Shown here: positions 40,701-54,343 of the stretch, piece after piece
Layout of the letters: each line of letters starts with the position of its first letter
Numbering within the stretch: the first letter of the stretch is position 1
From: Hybos culiciformis
Lineage: Eukaryota; Arthropoda; Insecta; Diptera; Hybotidae
Reading direction: 5' to 3'
Length of the DNA: 64,000 nt
Assembly: GCA_964007475.1 (NCBI GenBank)
Contig: OZ023274.1
Span: 92,527,213 to 92,591,212, forward strand
Translations under genes and position numbers: made by a program
Notes under the pieces: generated by a model
The model's input: the letters and a program-made list of their open reading frames with translations, nothing else
Told to the model about the DNA's origin: nothing
The model's database searches: none

Positions 40701-41552
40701 AAGGTCAAAAAAATAAACACATTCATGGTTTTGTATAAAAACTTAAATAAATATGAAAACAAAATGTTATACATAAAACTTCAAACCAATTAAGCTTTTA
40801 TGTATTTTTATAATTAGAGATGATTTAAGTTTGAGAAATAAAAATTAACCTCATTGTAATTAGTTTTCTCAAATTTTGTTTGTGGTTACATTATGTAATC
40901 TGCAGCAAACTACCAATTTAAATTAAAGTTAATATTATATAATTAAATTTTTTTATATTTTAACTAAATAGAAAAAAATTTAAAGCTTAACTAGTTCATT
41001 TCTCTATAATTTTGTTTTAAATATGTGAACTCCAAACTGTATTCACTATATTATATAAAACATAAGGTTTTCATCTTATTGACTCGCCAAATAATTGACT
41101 ATTAAAATTATGGAAATTTTATTTCCTTTTTAAATGGACCTTTTATTTTTGGGACGAAATTTTCATTATTCTAATTCTCTTAGGGATATATATAAGAAAT
41201 GGAATCATAACATAACTATGACAAGTTTTTTTTATATTTTGACTAAATTTATTTTTGAGTGGTCATCGCTAGAGAATAGAATTAAATACAGTAATAACTA
41301 CAGTTTTATTATTAAAATTTCTATAGTAAATACTCTTTGTAGTTTATATCATTTACGTAAAATTGCTTCAATAGAGTCATCATTCACATGATTTAATGGA
41401 AAATAAAATGGTAAAAAAAAATTAATTATAGGTCGTCTCTTGATAACAACATAATTAATTTTTCACCTCATAATTAGAAGAAAAAGTTTTTCTTTAAATA
41501 ACTATATTATTAATTGTAAATTTTGCTTTATATGAAAAGTTATGTTAATCAC

Positions 41553-41604
41553 ATAATTGTAGCTCTCATTAGGCATATAATTGTAGCTCTCATTAGGCAT
41601 ATAA
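41553..41604 (+). repeat. Tandem repeat, 24-bp unit, about 2.2 copies
   Basis: TTGTAGCTCTCATTAGGCAT is repeated exactly at a 24-bp period, followed by a partial third unit. Confidence 0.9.
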
Positions 41605-41750
41605 TGTAAAAGTTTTTAATTTGACAAATCCTATTTTAATTAAAATTCTACATTAAACGTAAATACTTACATTAAATATTAAATGGCTTTCAAATTTTTT
41701 TTGTTAATGAAAAGGATTTGCTGAAGTTATTAGATTTATTTTGAAATCCA

Positions 41751-41782
41751 AGCAATAACTCTTATAAGCAATAACTCTTATA
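41751..41782 (+). repeat. Tandem duplicate, 16-bp unit
   Basis: AGCAATAACTCTTATA occurs twice head to tail. Confidence 0.9.
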
Positions 41783-42690
41783 ATTCACTTACATTATTTT
41801 ACACATTTGCTTTTGTTAAATCTACTTATAATATCGAAATAAAAAAAAATTATATTCATTATAAAATAATAATTAAATAATCTATATTCGGTAATTTTTA
41901 AGTTGTCCCACTTTTTTACTAAACGCCTTTTAATTTATAGTATATATAGAAATCCTTTTACAAAAATCCCAGCTATTAAACTGTCAAAAAAAATTATTCT
42001 AATTACCTTATACAAATGAGATATTAATTAATTATTTTCACATTAATATTTGTATTAATTATTTAAATTTCTTTAACTTTTACCTTGTTTTCAATTAATT
42101 AAATTATTTTAATTATTTTATCTTATTTTAACAACATTGTATGTATGTATTCAAACATATAAAATTGTGATGTATACATAAACATTATTTATTAAAGTTT
42201 TGTATTTTGTTTATTATTCATTTTGATTCATAATGTTATATTTTTAATTTAAAGTAAAAAGGATTACAAAAAAAGGATTTTTCTGCTTGAATAATTTATT
42301 TTCATTTACTAAAAGCCACATCAAAAGCGACAAAATTTAAATCAAGCAAAAAAAAAATGAAAATCTTTATCATTGTCACATTTGTACACACAAAAACAAT
42401 TTCATGACACAATCAATATCAAATCAATGGAATTGATTGGTTTGAATTATAAAATGTTTAATTTTGCAAAATAAAACATTATGAAAAATAGTTGTACGTA
42501 CTTTAAATCTTAATTATTTACCAATTTTATTTTGTTATGTTACCTATAATATTTTCAAGACTGGTAAATTGAGGACATCAAATTGGTGTCAGATTTTGAT
42601 ATATTCTCTTAACGTCATTTGTTCACAGCTGCTTTTTGCAAGCTCAGCTAAAATTTTAGAGTTTTAACTATACCTTAATTTAATTAAAAT

Positions 42691-42715
42691 AAAGGGTATA
42701 AAGGGTATAAAGGGC
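42691..42715 (+). repeat. Short AAAGGGTAT tandem array
   Basis: AAAGGGTATA recurs at a 10-bp period, about 2.5 copies. Confidence 0.8.
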
Positions 42716-43723
42716 CAGTTTTCGATAGAAAATATTTTTAATTTCTTAAGATACCTGGGTTACAGTCAGGAATTAAACATGTTTCTCAATTGGTATAACA
42801 ATTTTTGTCTCAATTTGAATCCTTAGAAACATCCGAGATCTAATTTTTTTTCAATTTATCTAATCTGCATGAAACTACCCACCAGAAATAAAATAATTCA
42901 ATAATTCTTTAAAAAAATTTATATATTATATAATTTGACCATGAACCCTTGTCAAGTTAAGGGACACGTATTGAAAACATATGGTCCGCTTTGGTTAAAG
43001 AAAAAGGTACAAAATTAGGATAATTTTGAACAATCAGAACTACAAACCTCAACTCTCAAATCTTAAAGTCACTTAAATTGAACAAATTTAAATTTAATTT
43101 TAATTAATTTAATCGAATTTTTCAAATTAATTAAATTAAATCAAAACTACAATATACCTTATAAAAACATTCTATTTCTTATTATTTTTAAATAGATTTA
43201 TTGTACACTTTAATGGCAATAACTTATTTGAATACAAATTAAAGGTATTAAATCATATTTAATTTAATATTTGTTTTGAAAAATTATAAATTTAAATTTA
43301 TATTAAAGATGAGTTCAATAAATAATAACTATTTAAGAGTATCATAAATAAATTTTCTTTAGATGTAGTTATGTGTATGTACAATGCACGTCATGTTGGG
43401 TTGCAAGCTAAATTTAGTGAATAATGTGGACTGACTTACAATGAAAAATGTATGACATTCATAGTAAACAATCAATTAAATCAATTATTACTTCGCAATA
43501 TTAAATTTTTAAATTTACATCATAATTAGTTTAAATGAATATCCATAAAAAAAAATAATAAATTATAATCATTATTTAAAATTAATATATAATATAAACT
43601 CTCAAACGAATGATATACTTGTTGTCTAGAATTATAACGTATTTGTCTTAAATTGTTTTAGTGATAAACTTTGAATATAAGTTTGTTCAATTTCATAGTA
43701 AAATTTATATAAAGAAGTATATT

Positions 43724-44200
43724 CAGTGCTGAGCTGTGGAATTATTATCAGAGGGCTCGCATTCAAGATTTGATAGATTCACAAAAAAAATTTTTTTTTT
43801 TTTTACCTGCATTTTATTTTTTGAATAGTTTAGTATATATACATATATGTATAAAATATTAAAAAATTACATTAAAATTTAGGCGATCGTTTAAATTTAA
43901 AAATATAAAAGGCGGGACTTTTCATTCAGTAGTAGGTATACAAAATCAAACATTTCTATATTAACTTTACGATTTTTTTATTGTATCAAATAATGTACTA
44001 ATATTTTAAATCGATATTTTCGATACTTTTTCGAAAATTGTTGCATCAAAAAATTTTAATATTGGGTTAAAAGAAATATGTTTTGAAATTATCAAGGGGC
44101 TCGCGAATTTTTTAAAGTTTATCAGAGGGCTCGCAATTTTTTTTTAAATTTATCAGGGGGCTCTTGCGAGCCCGTGCGAGCCCCCTTCAGCTCAGCACTG
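43724..44200. mobile_element. hAT-like MITE, CAGTGCTGAGCTG ends
   Basis: The 13-bp TIRs CAGTGCTGAGCTG are exact. GAGGGCTCGC-type words follow the left end once and precede the right end several times, usually as TTATCAGRGGGCTCGC. CAGNG-TG-GC ends are typical of hAT. The flanks share GTATATT, with a 2-nt offset on the right, so the 8-bp duplication is imperfect. 477 bp, no coding frame. Confidence 0.7.
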
Positions 44201-47200
44201 ATGTATATTTGTGTATAATATTATTTAAATTTTATTCAAATTTAATTGAAAACTATATTTATTTAATTGCTAAACTTAAGTTTGTATTATACATATACTA
44301 TTTTGGATAAACAAATAATTTCGAAATCAAATCAGTTTTTTATGAATTAATAATGAAAACAAAACACATATGTTTTTCTGGTACGAAAAATATCTATAAA
44401 AAAATTTTATTTATACAATCTTTAATAGAATTCGGAAAACTCAAAAAAAAAATTAAAACAATAAAAGAAAATTTTCAAAATATATTAAACATAAATAGTA
44501 TATACATATAATAATAAAGTGTCGAATGGAAAAGTCTCTAAAAATATAAATTCATAAAAGAGAACAACGAAAAATATATATTGTGGATGAATTTATATCA
44601 GTGAAAACTTTTGTTAAACAATAATTTATTGATTTGTTTTATTTTTTCATTTTCCTTGTTTTTTAATAAATTTTAAATTTTTTGTGTCTAAATTATCTGA
44701 GAGTTGAAAATTTATTGACCAAGGATAACCTGATTTAAAAGAAATTATCAAATGTTGTAGGTAGGCTATAACAGGACGAAGAAAGACTTAGTCCATATAT
44801 TTTGAAATAATTATGGGTCCTCATAAATGTACTATAAATATACTATATACATAAAATATACATAAATATACTATAATTTTAAATATAATATAATTTTAAA
44901 TATTAAATATTTATGTTTAATATTATGTCGAAATATATTCATCCTCCACAATATTGATTTAATTTTGGTATTTATTACAAATTTTCTAACATTACATGAA
45001 CAGTTTTTGCATCATTAATTTAATACTATTAAAATTAAAGATTTTAAATTATTTTCAACAAAAATAAACACTTTACGTATTATTCATAAATTTTCCAAAT
45101 TAATGTTTTTATAATTGCAACATAATTTATTCTATTTTAACTATGTTTTAATTATTATTTTATCTAGATTTATAAACAATTAAAATTAGAGTCAAAATTT
45201 ACCTTAAATTAATAGGTTTGTAGATTGTTTTCTTTTTTATTTTATTTATTACCAAAACTTTGTCTTATAACTAAATTATTTTTTTTTAATTATTCCCATA
45301 TATATGAAAACAAGTTTTTTTAAGTTGAATGGACTTAAAAAGTGAGCCAAGGAATAAGTCTGTCAAAAAAAGATTTGAAAAGTCAGCCAAAGATGCAAAT
45401 TGAATAACACTAATAAATACTCAACGAATGCAATCAAACGTACACATAAATTATTGAATGTTTCTATATAAATAACTTAATAATTATTCAGAACTTTAAG
45501 TTCATATTATTTTATAATCAAATATATATTAGATGATAATAATAAAACAGTTTTAGGTGACCAAAACTTTTACTTATGCTCAAAGTTTTTTTTATAAATA
45601 AATTTTCATACTATCTGACCTTTTAATTTTTTTTTCCTTCCTTCATAAAATATTCAACTAGTATCATAACAAAATTGAATCTGTATATGTACTTATTTAG
45701 GTTTTATTTTTCTTTGAAAAGGGTTAGAACTAATAAATTGATCCTGAAAGTTTTTACTTCAAACTAAATTTACGAATAATAAATAATTCGTTAATATTTT
45801 TTAATGTAGATGAAAAAAAAATTTTTTTTTTTATTTAAAATTTAAAACAATTAAAAAAAAAAAATCTTTAAAGAAAATCGTTTTTAAATCTTGATACAAT
45901 AAATTTTATAACTTTGATAAGTATTAATAATAATTATATAGGTATGTTAATGTTCTCTGCTGTGTAAATAGATAAAAGTAAAAACAGGATTTCATGTTTC
46001 TATTTTCAAGAAGATAGAGGAGGATATTCAACAAAAAGAACTAATTCAGAATTTATTTAGAAATTTAATTTAATAATAACAAACCGTCTTAAAATGTCAG
46101 AAATTTATTACCAAATAATTTGCTCAATGAAAAAATTTTCAAATCAAAAAGGACACTGTAACACCATAACATTACATAAATACCAGTTTCAAAGTGACAG
46201 CAATGACTATAGTTCAATTAAAAACCTTATAATCTACTTTTAATTTATAATTATAAAGAAAAAACTTTCTAAAATCAATATATTCATGAAAATCATGTAT
46301 GAGTTGAAAAAACATGAAAAGAAATGAAATAAAAACTACATAATAGTTTGGACGAAAAAATTATTCAATTATATCCTACCATGGATTTTAATTTCCTCTT
46401 TTAATTTGTTCGAACGGATTAATTAGAAAAACAATTTAGATCAAGCAATTAAATTATAAATAATTTGTTTGAAAAATTTGTCCAATAATATGTTTTAATG
46501 GAAAATTAAACGTTAAAATTATTTGACTAAAGAATTCAAATAGGTTTTAGCTTTTTCCTATATTAAATGTTTTGATAAAAATATAGAATTAGTCATAATG
46601 TAACATAAATTTCTTAGTAATAAAGTAGCATAGGACACTAAATCTCTAAATATAAGTAATTATAATGTAGCTGTATTATATCAGCTTGAAAATAAATGAA
46701 TTTGAATTTGAAAATTATCTGACGAGGATCTTAGTAGACTCCTTTTGTAATTTTATGAGTATTTCGTACATTCACACACTGTCGCCAACATATAATAAAA
46801 CAATTAATTTTGTGAAATTCTCTTTTTTTTTTAAATTAGCATTAGGTCGCCTATTATATTTCGAAGATAAGATAATTACTTTTAAAGCCCTACACGCAAA
46901 AATTTCCATATCTTCGGTTCCGAATAGTTTGCAATGTTTGCTGAACTAAAACAAAATAATTCGGTCTTGTTTCGTTAAGAATGGAGGCAAAGAATAATTT
47001 TAAACTCTTTCAAAAAAAAAAAATTTTCTTTTTAATTCTCTACAAAATTAAAAAGATCAAATGTTAGATTTTTTCTCAAAAATTTGAGATTTAAAAAAAT
47101 TTTTCCCATTAAAAAAATATTTCATATCGTTTTAATTTATTTTCCGTTCCGAAAAAAAAAAATCAAGTAAAAACCTAATGGATTATTAAAGAGATTATAT

Positions 47201-50200
47201 TTAAAAAATTGTTAAATTTTCTTCTTTCACGTATTTTTTAAAATCCTTATTTTCCGGAAAATAAATCCTATTAGTTAAATTCCGATTTGTTTTGCCATTC
47301 GGAATATTGAAATACAATAAAAAAAAAAAAGATCTATTTTTATCCTTTTTTAGTTCTTTATTTTTATTACCAAATAAACTTTGGAAAATATTTTCTTTAA
47401 AAAGAAATAAAAAATAAAGTTTTTCTTTACCGAAACGTGTTTATCATTTTGAAAAAGGTGTTAGGACATAGGTATTGACAGATTTATTTGATTTTCATGT
47501 AAAATGACCAGCAAAAAAATTTGATGTATTTTTATATAAATTTATGTATATTATATTCTAAAATTTTATTTTCGAAATTTAATTTTGTTGAAAAATATAA
47601 ATTTGAAATAGATGCATACAATTATAAATAAAAGTACAGTGTAGAGTTTTGTTAGTAAAATTATTTAGTCTATGTTTTTACGTACTAGGTTACGTGATTA
47701 AAGAAAATCAAAACAGTGTTCTAGCGCCCAGTTAAATTACCCCTTCAGACATTACGGAATTAGTAAACATTGGATTATTAGTAAAAGTTATAAAATTTGA
47801 ATACTGTATAGGAAAAATAAGTAATATAAAACTTCTAACAACTAAGACTGAGTACAGAAGTACACTTCACAATAATTTTGAGTTCATAGCTGAAATTTTC
47901 ATATAAAGACTAAATAAATATATCTTTTTTATCAAATTCTAAACGTTTTGCTATAATTTATCATAAATTTAAGAATTTTATATTTCTGATGATAATACTA
48001 AAATTCTACGGTTATTATTCTTACCTTTTATAATTTTTTTTTTCAATCAAATAAATTCAATAAAGAAATAATAAATCCTTTTTCTTTCTTTTTATATTTT
48101 ATGAAATACAATTCCTCAGATTTATTTAAATATTTGTTAACTATCGTTTTACTTTGAATGAATACTTTCGTAACATATAGTTACACTATATATACAACAA
48201 ATAAATTGACAATCGCATTTCAGGACGGAAATTGGAATAATATAAAAAAAATATTAAATCCAAAAGAAGATTTTGTACACAAATAAAAAAAGTTCACAAA
48301 TAAAAAATAAAATTCTCACATAAGAAAGGAAAATGTAGACAAATTTTATGCAACATAGTTGTAACATTTTTATATTATATGTTTATACATAAAGATGTTA
48401 TTTGCACTGTGCAATCATATTACGTAGTTATGCGGAATGCAAACCATAAAATTTTAATAAATTTTTTAATCTTTAAAATTTTAAAGTTTGATTCTAAAGA
48501 CGATTATTCCCTTTAATATCCTGACTTGTTATTTAACTGAATAAGCCAATAGAGAAAATCAATGATCCAGCTGAAGAAAATGTAATCTAAAGTTTATCAT
48601 TAATAAATTTTAAAATTTATTACGCTTCAAAAGTCACAACCGTCGTATTTATAACACCGAGAAGCTATCATGTACATGGTATAGATTTGAAAATACGTAT
48701 CAATTTTTATATTTCAAGACACTATAATTGAATTATGATGGGGTCATAAGTATCTATTGAATTGAGTAAATTATACGTCAAATCCAGTCCAAACAATGAG
48801 TATATTTAATTATGAAATAATAAAAGTTTTATGAATAACGTATTTTTTCAATAAAATAAAATCTAAAAATGTTGGATCAAAAGAATTGTTAGATGAAAGA
48901 AAAATTTCGTTCTATTTGCAAAGTTTAAAAAAAAAATAAAATAATTAAGCTCACAACATGAACCAATAAATATACAATATTTTTTTTGTCATTTTTCATT
49001 TTATTAAAAATACCATTGAAAACTTCTCAGAAAAAGGGTTTCAAAAAAGAAAAATTCTACTTATTGTGAAAATAAAAATTTTCATAAATATTTTTCAATA
49101 AAAATATTTTTATTTTATTTTAACAATAATTTACAAATAAAAAATATTTATCATGTTTTTAATTATCTGGAAATTGCAATTAAAGTTGAAAATCGAAGTT
49201 GCTAGAGAGATTTCGTTTTATTTTTAATTAATTGAGTGAAAAGAATAATAAAATCGCCTGAGAACTGAAAGCGGGCTTTCCGTGATGTTTCGATAGTAAA
49301 TTTTTTTGACATTAAATATGAGAATAAAAATTTGAGTTAGAGAAAATTTCAAGTTAAATATTCTGTTTTTAATATAGGACTTAATATAGGAGTTAAAATT
49401 TTGAACGTGGAAAAATATTTGACAGGCAAGCTTAAGAAGGTTTTCATATTATCCGTTAAGTAAAAACAAAATGTATTAAAAAGAAATGATATTGGACAAT
49501 CAATTATATATTTTGTGTACCTGACCAGTTTAAATTTGATACCCATGATTGTCATGGCTCATTAAATTTAACTATTTTCACACATTAATAATGAATTTAT
49601 TTTCATTTTTATAATTGTATTACATTGTAATATAAGTTTTAATTATCTTTTTAAATAATTTATTATACGACACAATTGAATGCAGTAAACTCTGTTCCTA
49701 CACCATAACCTTTTTAGTCTATATAATAGTTAAGTAAATATTTACATGCATGCATGAACTAGTTAAAATAAAACAATTTTGGATAATTAAGTTTCGTATT
49801 AGTGCAAGTAACTTAAAACAAATAATACTTTTTCAATTTTGTATCATTTATATTTTATGTTAAAAGAAAATTTTAAACAACGAAATACCCGAGATATTAT
49901 ATTTTCAACATTGCTCTGATTAAAGAAGCAGCAATTATATTAAGAATTTTTAGGAATGCTAACATAACAAGAACATAACAACATTATTAATGTTGTGAAA
50001 TATGTTTTTTTTTTTCAATTCGCCGGTTTCTGATTCATTTCCTTTTTATGTTTACTTTACATGATTATGCAGCATACTACTATTAAATTTTTATGGATTT
50101 TTTTTTTTCATTTTAACGGTTAAAACATTTATTTTAATTATTCTCATTTAATTAATTTTTTTTTGTAACATTATCATTGTGTCATTAAATTTTGTTTTTC

Positions 50201-51127
50201 ATTTATATAAAATACCTTAATTTAATTTTGGTTTTAATATACTATATGGTATTAATGTACTATATTTGTTTTATTAAATGAATCTGCTAATTCCGTTTAT
50301 TTATGTAATATTTATTTTTTAAACCCAAAAAAAAAATATCGAGTTTGATTTGTTAATGAGTTACAAAAAAAAAAATTAACACTTTTTTAAATAGAATCAA
50401 AGGTAAATGACCGCCATTTTAAGCAAAATTTCAGTTGTATTCAACTAGTCTTTATTTCATCAGCATAGATAATTTGTTAAATTTCCAAAATAGTTTCTAG
50501 TCTATAATTAGATTCAATTTCTAATTCGATTAATAAATATTATAATATTACGCAAGTTCAATGCATCAGTGGCAGTGGTCGTTATGTTTAATTTATAATT
50601 TAAACTTATTTTGAACACACTTGTTCATATTTATTCATTTGCATTTCTATGAACAGTTCACATCACTCTACTGGCCTCTTAAAGAATAAAAAAAAGAAAC
50701 TAGTTTTTCTGTAGAAATCTAGAAAATCTCTTTACAGAAAAAGTCCTTTTGATAAAAAAAAAAAATTTAATAAAAAATTTTGAAAGCATAATATAGCCCT
50801 AAGGTACAATGAGAAATTTAATAAAATTTTTTATTATGTACATGTATAAAATCGCAATGTTAATTCAATGAAAATTGAATATATAGGTTAAGACGCTTAA
50901 AATAATTTTATATAATCTGATAAATTTCAAAATCATAAATAAGCCATTTGGAATTAAAAACATAAGCTCAATTTAACTTTAACTAAAATTATTGTCAATG
51001 AAAATAGAAAACTTTTATTTGTCTCGAATTATTTTTTAATTTATTCTGTTTTTTAATTATTTAAATTATTTTAATTCGAAGTAGATACTTTTTTTTTTCT
51101 TAAGATTGCGTAAACACGGTAGTATTG
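44201..51127. other. AT-rich DNA without recognised gene
   Basis: An 87-codon open frame at 46686-46949 is the best reading frame here but has no domain, signal peptide or neighbouring exon that I can identify. No TIR pairs found. Confidence 0.55.
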
Positions 51128-52378
51128 CTAACATGTTGCTAACATGTTGCTGCAACCTTTTTCTCGAAATGTTGCAGAAAAATGTTGCAGAGAAATGTTG
51201 CACAACATGTTGCAGAAAAAGGTTGCAGCAAAATGTTGCAGGAAAATGTTGTAGAAAAATGTTACAGAAAAATGTTGCAGGAAAATGTTGCAGCAACATG
51301 TTGCAGAAAATGTTGCAGAAAAATGTTGCAGGAAAATGTTGCAGAAAAATGTTGTAGAAAAATGTTACAGGAAAATGTTGCAGAAAAATGTTGCAGGAAA
51401 ATATTGCAGGAAAAAGTTGTAGCAACATGTTGCAGAAAAATTATGCAGAAATATGTTGAAGCAACATGTTGCAGAAAAATGTTGCAGCAAAATTTTGCAG
51501 GAAAATGTTGCAGGAACTGTTGCAGAAAAATGTTGCAGGAAAATGTTGCAGGAAAATGTTGCAGGAAAATGTTGCAGGAAAATGTTGCAGGAAAATGTTG
51601 CAGGAAAATGTTTCAGCAACATGTTGCAGAAAAATTATGCAGAAATATGTTGAAGCAACATGTTGCAGAAAAATATTGCGGAAAATGTTCCAGAAAAATG
51701 TTTCAGGAAAATGTTGCAGGAAAATGTTGCAGCAACATGTTGCAGAAAAATGATGCCGAAATATGTTGCAGAAAAATGTTGCAGCAACATGTTGCAGAAA
51801 AATATTGGAGCAAATTGTTGCAGAAAAATGTTGCAGGGAAATGTTGCAGCAACATGTTGTAGAAAAATGTTACAGGAAAATGTTGCAGAAAAATGTTGCA
51901 GGAAAATATTGCAGGAAAAAGTTGTAGCATCATGTTGCAGAAAAATTATGCAGAAATATGTTGAAGCAACATGTTGCAGAAAAATGTTGCAGCAAAATTT
52001 TGCAGGAAAATGTTGCAGGAACTGTTGCAGAAAAATGTTGCAGGAAAATGTTGCAGGAAAATGTTGCAGGAAAATGTTGCAGGAAAATGTTGCAGGAAAA
52101 TGTTTCAGCAACATGTTGCAGAAAAATTATGCAGAAATATGTTGAAGCAACATGTTGCAGAAAAATATTGCGGAAAATGTTCCAGAAAAATGTTTCAGGA
52201 AAATGTTGCAGGAAAATGTTGCAGCAACATGTTGCAGAAAAATGATGCCGAAATATGTTGCAGAAAAATGTTGCAGCAACATGTTGCAGAAAAATGTTGG
52301 AGCAAATTGTTGCAGAAAAATGTTGCAGGGAAATGTTGCAGCAACATGTTGTAGAAAAATGTTACAGCAAAATGTGGG
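51128..52378. repeat. Minisatellite of 13-bp units with roughly 500-bp higher-order repeat
   Basis: The unit is close to GGAAAATGTTGCA or GAAAAATGTTGCA, sometimes replaced by CAACATGTTGC palindromes. Variants recur in the same order: the block from 51361 reappears from 51866 (offset 505), while later landmarks are 492 apart because the second block has one fewer 13-bp unit. This gives two higher-order copies plus a partial one on the left. Long open frames exist on both strands (up to 226 codons at 51182-51862, with a 13-residue Cys-rich period) because the unit contains no stop in any frame. With no start context, splice or promoter evidence, I do not call them genes. Confidence 0.9.
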
Positions 52379-52955
52379 GTGGTAGCTGGGTAGGAGGTCA
52401 ACAAATTTTAAAATAGCCTATAACGACCCCCACCCTGTACTCGAACACACATTGTTGTGGAACACACGTTTTAAGTGAAATTTTGGTTGTCAGATTGATG
52501 AACAATTATAGGAGCTATTATTTTATAAATTTGGGAAAATATCTAAGAAGAATTAATATTTATCATTTCTACTTATTCAACACTTAAATTGTATGAAATC
52601 GAATGATATCCTTCCCTTAAACAGGTTTCCAAACCAAACCAAATTTGTGTTTTTATCCATTTCCTCTTTTTATGTATCAAATTTGAATGAAATCGGACGA
52701 ACTTTTGAAGTCCGCCTTCATGGGAGGTCTCTGTCTAGGAGGAACTTTTGAAGTCCGCCCCCGGGGAGGTCCCTGGGTAGGAGGCCAATCAAATTTTAAC
52801 GTAGCCTATAACGACCCCCGACCTGACACAAAGACATGGTGTAAGTTTGAAAGTGTTCGGTTGAGCGGTTTAGGAGCCTATTCGGAACAGACAAACAGAC
52901 AAACAGACAACTTCGCTTTTATATACATACATATATATATTAATATTGATTATTA
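52379..52955 (+). mobile_element. LINE/SINE-like 3' tail region beside the minisatellite
   Basis: A GC-richer block. GGGTAGGAGG and TAGCCTATAACGACCCCC occur twice (about 52389-52430 and 52769-52817). AACTTTTGAAGTCCGCC is also duplicated (about 52700 and 52744). Near the end, GTTTGAAAGTGTTCGGTTGA and GAGCGGTTTAGGAGCC are followed by ACAGACAAACAGACAA and a TATATATA tail. This resembles the 3' ends of RTE-like LINEs and derived SINEs in arthropods (from memory, not searched). No reverse-transcriptase sequence is present. An open frame at 52687-52956 is judged repeat-derived. Confidence 0.5.
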
Positions 52956-53916
52956 GAAACTTATAATTTTAAGTTAAAATTATCAGTTTAAAATTTCGGT
53001 GAAGATTATAAATATCTGGTAGAAATAATGAAATAAATAAATAAAAAAGATATATTTTATTTTTGCCTACAATACATCACGTACAAAATTTCCCTTCAGA
53101 AATATAATTCATATTAGAAACCCTTCTTTCTTCATGGTATTAATAGAGAATGAAAATCAATTTATTTTTTTTTCAACAAAGATTAAAATTTAGGTTGAAA
53201 AAGATAAAAGATATTAACTTTAAAAACTTTCTGTATATGAATAGAAGTCCTAACGGATTAAAAACCCACATTTAAACAATAAGGATGTACCCAAAGGTTT
53301 ATTTTGAGTGAAAATTTGTAAATAATTGATGTTGGTTTATAAATTTTGTTTTTGTCCGGAAATGTTTCTTTTGATAAAAATTGTATGTAAGGAAAAATCT
53401 AATCATTATTAGAATCTATGATTAGAAGAAATTTTTCAAAAAGATACATTTATTTACAAATAATCTTTAGACTTTTCAGCCCCAAATAATTTTCAAAAAA
53501 TATTTAATACATATATTTTAGAGGGTGAAATTATTTTTAAAAATATACGACTATTATACTTATCCTTTTGCATTTTACTTGTTGAATCATAAAACAAATC
53601 TTTATGTTTCGTAAAATTTGTTCACCAAAAAGTCCTATAAAATTCTTAAGTAACACATAAAAGATTGTGACATAAAATGAAATAAAAAATATTTCATAGA
53701 GATAAAAATTCATATATGTTTGAACGACATAAAAAGTGACATCGTAAAATATAAAATCGAGTGGCAATATATAAATTACTTTGGAATTTGTTACATTCTG
53801 CTAAATTAAATTCTCTTAGATATAACATATAGGTATATTAAATAATAAATGTGCAAATTTTTATATTTTAATCGATAAAAAGATAATCATGATCTTGCAT
53901 TTTTATGGAATTATAT

Positions 53917-54343
53917 CTGTGTTCAAAAGCCGAAACGTCTTAAATGATTATAAGACAAAATTGAGATAATATTATAAAGTTGCTTCTTTTTTTATGTAGT
54001 TTATTTTCATCCTTACCCTTTTACTTCTATGACAACCCGTTAAGAAGTTATAGACATTGGACAAACGTCCTAACCAAAATTTTTCTTATTGTGCTTTTGG
54101 AAAATAATATTAAGTTTACTATGAAAAACGTCTAATTTGCTTCTTATTCAAATAACAGAAGTTTAAACTAATAATTTGATAATGTATAAACAAAAAACTG
54201 AAACCAAATTTGTTCGCAAAACTTTTCTAAACAAATTACAATTTTTTAACAAATACATTTTTTGTTATTATAAAAAAAAGTTTTATTCCGCTCTAACTCA
54301 AAACAAAGATTTGCAGATAGGACGTTCTGGCTTTTGAACACAG
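53917..54343. mobile_element. MITE with CTGTGTTCAAAAGCC ends
   Basis: CTGTGTTCAAAAGCCGAAAC at the left is matched on the complement of the right end with few mismatches (CTGTGTTCAAAAGCCAGAAC), about 29 bp counting the shared TATAT outside. ATAT/TATAT flanks both ends, so the duplication could be TA or longer. ACGTCCTA-type words recur inside (near 54065). No coding frame. Confidence 0.7.

Larger units (their letters stand above)
34734..43723. other. AT-rich DNA without recognised gene
   Basis: Nine kilobases without a supported gene or element. It contains the tandem repeats at 41553, 41751 and 42691 and one 85-codon open frame (41134-41391) with no recognisable family. Confidence 0.55.

Noticed and set aside
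46686..46949. 87-codon open frame as a possible exon
   Set aside because: No homologous domain recognised, and the start lacks promoter or leader context; random frames of this size are expected in 64 kb.
51182..51862. Long Cys/Lys/Gln-rich open frame (226 codons), with others on both strands
   Set aside because: It follows directly from a 13-bp tandem unit that has no stop in any frame; equally long frames exist on the opposite strand and there is no promoter or splice evidence.
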